13,165 bases of DNA from positions 1 through 13,165 of the forward strand of contig JANBPT010001161.1 of the NCBI GenBank assembly GCA_027575765.1. Direction: 5' to 3'. A program made the position numbers and the translations under genes. Positions 1-8,113 of the stretch are shown one piece after another; the stretch's first letter is position 1, and each line of letters opens with the position of its first letter. The DNA comes from Tieghemiomyces parasiticus. Its lineage: Eukaryota > Kickxellomycota > Dimargaritomycetes > Dimargaritales > Dimargaritaceae. The notes below the pieces were generated by a model. The model was not told where the DNA came from. It saw only the letters and a program-made list of their open reading frames with translations, and ran no database searches.

Positions 1-526
1 GATGGAGTAGCGGCAAATGCGGCAACCGTTGGCGTCACGGGTAGCAAATAGGAGTGATATAAAAATGGTGGTGGTGGGGAGGGGGCGTAGGGGGGGAAAA
101 CACTGCAAAATGAGGTAGCCAGGTCAGCAAAACCGGGCTATGCCGAGACCGTTGGCGCAGTAACCGAATGAATTGGGTCGGGCTATGGGGCCGCGGGCGG
201 GTTTTCCGGTCAAGCGGGCGAGTGGGCGGGCTGGCCGTGAACCGGCAATGCACTAATGGGTAGGGCTCTCCAGGGTGTATGCTGGGTACGGCTCGAGAGT
301 CGTGCTTAAAGGGCCGGCGGAGGGGGACGAACGCCGAGAGAAGGAAATCGGGGCGGTGTGGCCACGGAGAACTTAATCAAGACCAAGTGCGTCCGAGATA
401 GATTGGGACGTACGGTTGGTTCTGGATGGTCCAGGTAGGAAGCCTAGTAGGGAATCGGGCTGGTGGACAAATGCAGCGGTGGTCGCCTAGGATAAATAGG
501 GCAAGAGGCACGTATACATGCGCAAG
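1..526 (-). promoter_or_regulatory. Probable 5' leader/promoter DNA of a minus-strand gene lying beyond the left edge
   Basis: No gene is visible here. Reading the minus strand, these 526 bases contain no ATG at all (no CAT on the plus strand until 527), although ATG occurs repeatedly on the plus strand. The minus strand is also C/T-rich. The leaders of the minus-strand genes at 9124 and 11482 in this window show the same two properties, so I infer the upstream or untranslated region of a gene whose coding part lies left of base 1. I cannot place a transcription start. The G-rich composition of the plus strand lowers the expected number of CAT triplets to about four, so the absence is suggestive, not decisive. 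Confidence 0.3.
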
Positions 527-2817
527 TTGGTGGGGGAAGAAAGTGCTGCGAGCAAATTCGTACGGCAGGGCAAACGCGCGGGATCCCGGTACGACGCGGG
601 TATATGTGGGTAAAGTGGTACAAAGGAATCGTGTCAGAAGCGTGCAAGTGAGATATGTATGACAGGGTTCCGAGTACAACAGTGGTAATAAAGTATGGCA
701 GGAAACCAGGTGGAAAGCAGCACAGACGACCAAGTGGGTGGTGGCCGGGTAATCTTAATGGGGCAGTGACGATATTTGCTGGAAAAAAAAAGAGGAAAGA
801 GGCGGATTAGAGCTCATGAGCGTCTTCGTGTGGGGCATAGGGGCGGTGAGGGGCCGCGCAACCTTGTTTACGCCAAGCTGTGCTCCCATAAGTGGGGAAC
901 ACCTGAACCAGTGGAGAGCAGGAGGAGACGTCAGCAGTACTGGCAGGACCGCTGACAAAGCGGCGAGAACCGCGCCCATTCCCTGCTACTGGACCGTGAG
1001 TGGTGGCAACGGCAAGCGGCTACGCCAAGGCGGTGTGGAGGGAGTGAACAATGGGATCCCCGCACGCCCCTGTGGGCCAAGGCGGGGGGGGGCAAGGGGC
1101 CCGTACCAGAGCCAGAGCAATCCACTTGGCCTGGGATCGAGCTGTGCGAGGGGGTGCGTTCCTGAGCAATTCCTCAGTGAGAAGCGGGTGTGTGAGCGGA
1201 AAAGGCCGCTAAGCGCACTGGGCAATCCTACCGGTGTCCATCGTGGCCATCGGCGAGCGGGAGCTACATGTCCTGACATATCGCTTCACTCGCTACTCAT
1301 TGATTGCACCAAGCGGCAGCTCTTCATCCCCAGGAGTGATGAACGCTGTACGGGTCGCAGCCATAAATCACTCCCCCCCTCTCACCTCCTTGAGCCACGA
1401 GTATCAACAGCACCTCATTCGGCACGACAGAATGCCCTAATGGGCCATCCGGCATCCCGTCAAACTGGTGACTCTTCAGGCCCCGTCCCGGCCTTCAACC
1501 CTCGGTCCGGCCGTACCCAGCCCGGAAGACGTCGTCAGCCTCGTCCGGCCTGCAGCCAGGGGAGGCCAGTAGCGCGACGGCGTGGGAGTAAGGGGAAGCT
1601 GCGCCACCGTCCCTACCAGCATCACTACGAGAGCGCCCATTTGTCCGGTTCTCCGTCGCAAGGCCCGTAGTTGGGCCTTTGTCCGCCTGAAACGCCGATC
1701 CCCACCGTATCCCACTGTCCTGTTGGTCGATTGGTTGACGACCGCTCCTTGTCTTATTACGCTCATACATTGCAACACTCAGCCATCCGCTTATGGCACT
1801 ACAGAAGCGGGTACCTACATGACCACATCAAAGCGCTAAGGATAGGCAGGAGGCAAGGGTGTAGCTGCCAACACTTCGAATGGTCGGCTGCGCCATCGCA
1901 TGCCAGTAGTCATCGGGCCGTTACGCTAAAGGACATACAGGCTGCAGCACTTGACCCTTGGGGGGGGGGTTTACGATTTCAATCTAGTACAGTGACAACA
2001 CAGTAGGCGTCACCATCGTCTATTCCGAACGCTAACGGGAAACACCAGAGCCTTGACTGGGCTCCAGTTTCTCTCGTGCCAACCTAATGCGGCCGTTCAG
2101 GGCGATCCACCCGCGGACTGTCCGATTTCTCTAATTAAAAGGCCCTGCAGCTCGTCTAACAGGGTTCTTCGAAGGGGGGCCCGTATCGGTTGGGCAACTG
2201 GGTGAGGGCCATCAGGAATTGTTGCTGGTGGTAAATTGTATGTCGATACATCCTGGTTTAAATTAAGTGACTGGTACTCCCTACATATGGCGGTCTTTGC
2301 CCTCTTGGGAAAGGCATCGGCAATCGCCCTAGTACATCCTTGGTAGGGGGCGGCTCTTAATTGTCGAGGGTATAGACAGCGCAGCGTTCAAATGACTGCT
2401 GTTAGTGATCCCCAACCCGCCGTGTAATAAATGTCAAGTCTGAGGGATCGCGGGGCAGCAAGGCCCCCTCCGATTTAACCGTACTGGATGGTCATTGTGG
2501 GAAGCGCCAAACGTTCAGACGGGGATGTGCCAGTCAATATCGAAATGGAGGGTTGGAGAGGTGGAACCGCCAGGGGTAGGCTTGGCTAATGAGTGTGGAA
2601 AGGGGAGGGAGATCGGCCTTATTCGGTGAGGGTCGTACCGGTCCAGTTCCCATAACCGCGACGAAATTTAGTCAGGTTTCCCATCGAAAACATATTTAAA
2701 CCCAACCCGAGCGCCTACCAACCAGGTTCTGTACATTCGTCCCTGTGCTTACCTCATTCATCGGATAAATCTTTCGCCTTTTACTAAAGATTTCCGTGAG
2801 GTGGGCACATCACAAGG
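527..2817. other. Long stretch without a supportable gene
   Basis: I see no exon with recognisable protein similarity on either strand. The longest open frame is a plus-strand stretch at 816-1670. Its product is rich in Arg, Ser, Pro and Gly, has no recognisable motif and has no splice partner, so it is treated as chance. The stretch holds a G10 run at 1960-1969 and mixed composition: G-rich on the plus strand to about 780, C-rich from about 1300 to 1760, G-rich again from about 2500 to 2640. It could be intergenic DNA, a non-coding transcript or the remains of decayed sequence. Confidence 0.4.
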
Positions 2818-2930
2818 GACTGTCACAATTTTTTCGCCCTGTCCTAGTTGACAGGGCACCTTTTATCTAAACAAAACTTTCTTAATGCCCTTGTCAAGCG
2901 GCCACCATTGACACGGTGTGTCAAGATGGC
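2818..2930. repeat. Cluster of TGTCA/TGACA inverted repeats upstream of the Nudix gene
   Basis: Two perfect hairpins and further copies of the same core lie within 110 bp. The first has an 8-bp stem, GCCCTGTC at 2836-2843 pairing with GACAGGGC at 2850-2857 around a 6-nt loop. The second has a 7-bp stem, TTGACAC at 2908-2914 and GTGTCAA at 2918-2924 with a 3-nt loop, framed by GCCA/TGGC at 2901-2904 and 2927-2930. CTGTCACAA near 2819 and TTGTCAA at 2891-2897 carry the same TGTCA core. The cluster sits about 350-450 bp before the preferred Nudix start. TGACA/TGTCA is the known core recognised by TALE-class homeodomain proteins, so a regulatory array is possible. No function is shown. Confidence 0.4.
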
Positions 2931-3266
2931 ACTGCAACCTTCGCTGGACTTCAAGGAAGCTTAGTCGGCTGCTGCGATCGATGGCCTGCCGGCGACATAT
3001 CTAGACACGGTCACAGCCCTCTTAACCCACCCGTGCTTACGAAGTCTCACCCGACCGCTCCACGAAGCTGAAACTTCCCAATAGATGTCGTCAGTCGAGG
3101 GTACTCGACCCTCCCAGCTGCCTCCCTATGCTAATTTACATCACGCCCCATGTCTGTCCGACTCAACATTCCTCTACCGGTCCTGATCCTTGCCACGCAC
3201 GTGTCACGTTTACATTACCTTCCCCCTCTCGGCATTCTCCCTCAGTCTCGCAAACTGTTAAAGACC

Positions 3267-4302
3267 ATGTCGAGCAACCCCCCCTCCGCTGACAGCCCGC
3301 GAGACCACGGGGACCCTGACGCCCTGTCGCTCACCGTTAAAAACACGCCGATTAACCTGGACAAAGTCCATACCTTCGCTGCCTACCGTGAGTGGGCAGC
3401 TAAACTCACCCGCCTTGTTACACCGCCCGGGGGACAGGACTCTTCCGACAACGCGCATCCGCAAGCGGTCACTGGCTCCACTGATATTCATATCGGAGCT
3501 GCCCACGTCCAGAGTGTCGACGAGTTTGGTAGTGGCAAAGTGGGGTTCGTCAAGCTATGCTTGGACGCCCACTACACGGCCGACGAGGCCCCTATTCCGG
3601 GCGTGGTATTCTTGGTAAGTATTCGACCATAGGCCTGGTTACGGTATCAGCTACGCAGGTGAAGGACATCAATGCTTCTCGCAGGCCTTAGCCTCGACAT
3701 CGGCCACGTTGGTGAGCTAATCCATTAAGGACACTCTCTTCACTATGGGCGCCTACCCTGACACACCACAGCGCGGGGGCTCGGTGGCTATCCTCTTGCT
3801 TCTCCGTGCGGCCGAGGACGGCCCCGATGGTGTGGAGTACGCAGTCCTCACCGTACAGCCGCGACTGGCCGTTCCGCACCCACGATTCGTTGAGCTCCCC
3901 GCTGGCATGCTGGACGGCAGTGGTGCGTTCAAAGGTGCGGCCGCTCGCGAGCTGGGCGAAGAAACCGGTATTCAAGTGACCGAGGCCGACCTGATCGACC
4001 TGACTGAATTAGCCTACACGGACACCGCGTTGGAGCGGGACGGCCTAACGGGCGTGTATCCATCTCCTGGTGCGTGCGACGAATCCCTGCGCCTCTATCT
4101 CTGCCGCCAGACCGTCCCACGCTCCCAACTCGAGGAGCTTCGTGGTCGGCTCACGGGCCAACGGGCCACGGGTGAACGGATCGCCCTGCGCCTGTGCCCA
4201 CTGGACCAGCTCTGGCGGGAAACACGCGATGTGAAGGTCCTGGCCGCTCTCGCCCTTTATGAGGGACTCCGGCGAAACGGCAGGCTCCCCAAGACTACCT
4301 GA
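3267..4302 (+). CDS. Nudix hydrolase of the ADP-sugar diphosphatase (plant NUDX14-like) type, two exons
   Basis: Likely hydrolyses nucleoside-diphosphate sugars (ADP-glucose or ADP-ribose) to a sugar phosphate and AMP, a Mg-dependent Nudix reaction. Exons are 3267-3614 and 3772-4302. The 157-bp phase-0 intron has donor GTAAGT at 3615, branch CTAAT at 3717-3721 and acceptor CACAG ending at 3771. The join gives GVVFL-RGGSVAIL, matching GIVFARGPAVAVL of plant NUDX14 without a gap. The product is 292 aa. An N-terminal domain with QSVDEFGSGKVGFVKL precedes the Nudix box at about residues 161-183, whose core REUxEExGU is intact as RELGEETGI (175-183). The 5' half of the box has one extra residue, as in NUDX14. 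The tail LWRETRDVKVLAALALYEG also matches that family. I chose the ATG at 3267 because it has A at -3 and precedes the conserved region directly. An in-frame ATG at 3150 would add 39 basic residues. The exact substrate is not determinable here. Confidence 0.92.
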
Positions 4303-4350
4303 ATCCGCTGCGGACCAAGCCTTCTTAATCCGGTGATGTATACCAAAGGT

Positions 4351-4376
4351 AATTTTTATTATGTATTTATGTGTAT
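4351..4376. terminator. Shared AT-rich 3'-end region of the convergent Nudix and cyclin genes
   Basis: An AT-rich island in otherwise GC-rich DNA sits between the Nudix stop (4302, plus) and the cyclin stop (4380, minus). On the minus strand it carries AATAAA at 4360-4355, about 20 bases after the cyclin stop. On the plus strand it carries TATGTA at 4360-4365, a yeast-type 3'-end efficiency element. This arrangement independently supports placing the last cyclin exon here. Polyadenylation sites themselves cannot be read from the sequence. Confidence 0.6.
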
Positions 4377-4379
4377 AAA

Positions 4380-5925
4380 TTACTCATCTTCATGGCCGTC
4401 TGTTGCCAGCTGCGGGGCCATTGTCCGCCGTGGTAATTGGGCAGTGTACTGGGTTCCTAACTGGCGGACGATATCTGGGTGAAGGTGTTCGGATGGCGGC
4501 CAGTAACATGTAGTCGGCTCCATCGGTTAGCGAGTGTAAACGATCTAGACGGGTTGGTGGCACCAAGGTGGGCGCATTGGAGTACCTATAACGACAGACT
4601 GCTTACCTTGTAGGTCCGCTGCTCCGCATTGTCCCCAAGTACGGGTCCACTTGCGGCGGTGGGGGAGAGAGTTGATGAATTAGTAAAGAGGAATACGAAG
4701 GGTAACTTGGGAGTGAAGGTTAACGAAGTGCCAGTTGACGTGGAGATTCCACAGATCCTGGGGCAGGAGGACGGCACCGTGCGATCTATGGACCATGTAG
4801 GCAGGGGCCACAAATAACCCAACGCGTTCAGCCGCTCACCTCTTCGACAGGTTCTGGGAGCATCACTTCGAATATTGTCATAGTCAGATAGATGCAGGCG
4901 GCTGCGATCGCGCGCCCTGGTCGGTGAACGCACAATTCAGGGCTGTTCAGGGCACCAACGTCGATGGGTGAGGCGGGAAGAGGGGCCGGAGATGAAGACC
5001 GATGGTCAGCATTGTATCGGGGTTGAAGTCTACTACCGCACCATCCATGAGGTCAAATTTCCTGGCGTTTACCTATCGTTCACGAACGCCCAGGCGGTCT
5101 GCATGAGGGCGTGGATACCAACGGGAGCTGACACACAGGAGAGGGTAGCGAGGGTAATTACGTTGCTGGGTTAGTCTTGGCCAGCGGCTTCCAGGGCCGT
5201 GGCTGTTCTAGCACTCTACGCTGTTGCATAGATTACAGGGCGACGGTAGTGGGAGGGAGGCAGGGAGGGGTACATTAACTTACCTCTCGCGGTAAACCCC
5301 GGATAGACCTCGTACTGGCCCTCGCACACGTACCGGACCCAGGGGTGGGGTAGATCGACGGCCAGGTTAAAGCGGAGGACCCGAAGGCAGACGAGCTCCA
5401 GCGCGTCCACCGTGGCCTGTAGACGCTCGGCGAGATCTCCGGCCAGCAGCACCGGTGCGGCCGGGTGGGCCAGACTGTGGCCCACATTAACAACATCCCG
5501 ACTCGACCGCAGTTCCTCGCTGGCGGTGGACGCAAGTAATACGCAAGCGAGGGCTACCATCCGGGTGTCTAGTGATCCTGGCGGGTCGGTCATCTGGGCC
5601 AGCTGGGGCGCCGCGAACCGAAAACGGTGGTAGTACACCAGGGCCCGGTAGGTGGCCGGGGCAGAACTGGTAGAGTTGCGTGCGGAGGGCGGGCAAAGGA
5701 GTGTGGGTGGTGTTAGACTACTCTCTCGTACCTGCAACCCGCTCTGCCATATCCGGCCATCGATCAAGGCGGGGTTGGTGTTGGGGGAGGAGGTGCTGAC
5801 GCAGCGGCCGATGCCGAGCGGCGTCGGGCTTACAGTTCGAGACAGCCGGCGGCCTTCAGTATGAAATCCGGTGCCCGGGTCTGGGTCTCAAAAGGGCCGA
5901 GCGGCGCGCGATCCTCAACGCTCAT
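4380..5925 (-). CDS. Cyclin Q (FAM58A)-like cyclin, five exons
   Basis: Predicted cyclin with two cyclin folds; the human homologue, cyclin Q, partners CDK10. Exons, read on the minus strand: 5925-5834, 5666-5284, 5127-5073, 4942-4840 and 4517-4380. Phases agree at every join. Donors are GTAAGC, GTAAGT, GTAAAC and GTGAGC; CTAAC branch sites precede the first two acceptors. The product is 256 aa (human cyclin Q is about 248). Fold 1 carries FILKAAGCLEL-SAPATYR and ALVYYHRF (about 21-46), then EELRSSRDVVNV and LELVCLRVLRFNL. Fold 2 carries LMQTAWAFVNDS-PELC (about 166-181) and RAIAAACIYLTM, followed by a YWPP...DIVRQLGTQY tail. The lysine usual in the cyclin-box LAxKxEE segment is replaced, by Thr78 in my alignment. 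The last exon is least certain: its acceptor GGAG lies only about 9 bases after a CTAAC. Without that splice the frame would end at 4828 as VEEVSG. Confidence 0.82.
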
Positions 5926-6270
5926 GTCTAGGAAAAGGGCGGGAACGTGAAGAACGCAACAGTTTAAACCAGAGGCGCTGGCGAAGTTCTAAATGCGAGG
6001 GTACAAACCAAAACCAATGGCCCATGCTCGACCACGGAGCGTTGGGATCCCCGTGAAGCCTGTACCGCCATTGGTCGCTTGGGCCACCGAACCGTGGTGA
6101 TACCGCCCCCACTTACACCAGGCATGGGCCCAGCTTAGCACCTCACCCATCCATCACTCAACCATTCGTTACACATTGGTTGCTCTACATTCTTTACCCA
6201 TCCGTTTCCGCAGCCTGAATCCCGCCGGGCCTCCAGCCACACTCCCCTCTCAACCACCACCACAGCAGTC
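5926..6270. promoter_or_regulatory. Divergent promoter between the cyclin and CIAO1 genes
   Basis: These 345 bases separate the start codons of two oppositely transcribed genes, so they should hold both promoters. Three CCAAT pentamers are visible: plus strand at 6014-6018, minus strand at 6074-6070 and 6179-6175. The part nearest CIAO1 (about 6140-6270) is C/T/A-rich and ATG-poor, as expected of a fungal leader. I see no convincing TATA box on either strand. Shared regulation of the two genes is an inference from the layout. Confidence 0.55.
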
Positions 6271-7840
6271 ATGGTCCAACTGAAACTCCTGGCCGAGCTC
6301 ACCGGTAGGTTCCCCCCACCTACTACTCTACGCACTAAGGCGGTAAGCCGCCCTAACCTCACTCCTCTACGCCGGTGCATTAACCACTGATACTCTGGCC
6401 ACCTTGTCCATGTCCCGCCCGTGCGTCCTCTCCCTCAACCAGGCCACAAGGACCGAGTCTGGCAGGTTAGTTGGCACCCATCGGGCCGCTATCTGTGCAG
6501 CTGCAGCGGAGACCGCACCGTACGGGTCTGGCAACTCCAGGACCTAGACACCCCGAACCTCACTGCCCTAACGCCGCCAGCTGTACCGGCCACCGTGGAT
6601 AACGAGCCCGACGTCGCTACCCCGTCGCCGCCCGTGGGGGCCCTCGCTTGGCGGTGCGTGGACGTTTTAGACGGGGTACACAAGCGCACTGTGCGCAGCG
6701 TGGCCTTCGCCCCCTCCGGCCGTGAGATCGCTACTGCCAGTTTCGACGGTACCACCGGAATCTGGGAACCCCGGCACCCGCTCCCAGCGGACGGAGGGGA
6801 TCCCGGACCGGGTCCCGGTTATGAGTGCGTGGCACCCTTGGAAGGTCACGAGAACGAGGTCAAGAGCGTGGCTTGGTCGCGCGGCGGCAATCTATTGGCG
6901 ACCTGCAGCCGTGACAAGAGTGTATGGGTCTGGGAGGTGGCCGGGGACGGCGACTTTGAATGCCTGAGTATCCTCCAGGAACACACCCAGGACGTCAAGG
7001 CCGTGCTCTGGCACCCGCACCGGGAGATCCTGGCCTCGGCCAGCTATGACGACACGGTCAGGCTCTGGCGCGAGGATGACGACGACTGGTACTGCATGGC
7101 GACGCTCACTGGTCCCACCTCCACGGTGTGGGCGCTCGACTTCAACGCCGCGGGTGACACGGTGGTGGGGGCCAGCGATGACCGGACCCTGCGCTTCTGG
7201 CGTTGCGAGCGGCCCGCAGCTCTACTGGACTCTACGGCCACCTTCGGGCTCCGCCAGGATCCCGGCTGGAAGTGTGTACGAACCCTAAAGGACCTACACA
7301 CGCGGTGCATCTACTCGGTCGCCTGGTCCAAAGTGCACGGCCGGGTGGCCAGCGCGGGCGGTGACAACGCCATTGTCATCCTAGATCCGGTAAGTAACGC
7401 CGGGGTTTAAGTTAGGAGTCCACGCTGCTCAGCCGGCCTCCCTGGGCTCCGGCTTGAATTACCCAGGAAGCCTTTTTTTTTGAGGTCGAGGCCGCCCGTC
7501 ACACCGGCCTAGTGGTGTGCTACAGCACTCCACCTCTACTAACACCTTGTTTTTTTATCGTCCAAACTTTACTGGGATCCCCGTGTCATCCATCACCTTT
7601 ACACGATCATGACCTGTGCGCTCCGTTGTTGGCAATGAAACGCATTAGACCACGCCGACCTCCGAGGAAGGTACCGACAGCCCATCGGTTCCCGATTTTA
7701 AAGTGGGCCACCGCCAGCTCGCTGCCCATGGCGTAAGCGACATCAACTGCGTGCAGTGGAACCCCGCCGCCCGCTACGCCACGCTACTCGCCTCCGCGGG
7801 CGATGATGGTGTCGTGCGGATCTGGCAGGTGGAGGCCTGA
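6271..7840 (+). CDS. CIAO1: CIAO1-type WD40 protein of cytosolic iron-sulfur assembly, three exons
   Basis: Homologue of CIAO1/Cia1, the beta-propeller of the CIA targeting complex that delivers Fe-S clusters to cytosolic and nuclear apoproteins. Exons are 6271-6304, 6443-7389 and 7649-7840, giving 390 aa. Intron 1 (138 bp) splits the Gly codon of T-GHKDRVW. Intron 2 (259 bp) is phase 0, with donor GTAAGT at 7390, a perfect TACTAAC at 7537-7543 and no AG before the acceptor at 7647-7648. Seven blades are visible, ending near VRVWQL, GIWE, VWVWEV, VRLWRE, LRFWR, IVILDP and VRIWQV. Diagnostic CIAO1 strings are LEGHENEVKSVAW, LLATCSRDKSVWVWEV and LASASYDDTVRLW. The protein is about 50 aa longer than human CIAO1 (about 340): a Pro/Ala/Thr-rich insert follows blade 1 (about 44-80) and a shorter one precedes blade 7 (about 328-345). 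The last blade depends entirely on exon 3. Confidence 0.95.
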
Positions 7841-8113
7841 GGACAGGGCCCGGATTTGCAATCAGATTGCTTTATTCGCATTAATTACCCGTACTAATTG
7901 TTCGTTAGTGTGCCATCCCACGTGGGCTAGATTGTGGGGCAGAGAAGGTCTGAACCGGTATAAAAAGTAGAGCATGATACTTGCGGTATAAGTACAGTTT
8001 GGAAGAAAGCGAAAATCATGGAAAGGCGGTAAGCGTCGAATTGGGAGTCCTTTTACTGCAGGGATGGCGGCCACCGTTGGCACTTTTTTTTATAGAGGAA
8101 GGTCGGGGGCACT
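7841..8113. terminator. Convergent 3' region between CIAO1 and the YWxQYD protein gene
   Basis: This gene-free stretch should contain the 3' ends of both flanking genes. A near-palindrome GCAATC-A-GATTGC occupies 7858-7870, 18 bases after the CIAO1 stop. AATAAA on the minus strand at 7876-7871 would serve the minus-strand gene, 238 bases past its stop. A TATAAAAA-like run occurs near 7960, but no reading frame follows it. No further gene is visible. Confidence 0.45.

Noticed and set aside
377..733. Minus-strand 118-codon frame and overlapping plus-strand frames
   Set aside because: Composition-driven, Cys/Leu/Pro/Thr-rich without motifs; both strands are open at once, which suggests low stop density only.
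2380..2400. T-loop-like GTTCAAAT sequence suggesting a tRNA
   Set aside because: The flanking bases do not form a T-stem and no acceptor, D or anticodon arm could be built around it.
4586..5174. Open frames on both strands overlapping the cyclin 3' half (minus 4586-4933; plus 4629-4817 and 4968-5174)
   Set aside because: They overlap cyclin exons or introns in other frames and show no family resemblance.
5216..5767. Unspliced 183-codon version of the cyclin
   Set aside because: Its first 34 or so residues and last 22 or so are intron translation; spliced exons restore conserved cyclin segments on both sides.
6043..7585. Repeated 13-mer TGGGATCCCCGTG at 6043-6055 and 7573-7585
   Set aside because: A shared 13-mer is expected about once by chance in a window of this size, and the flanks do not match.
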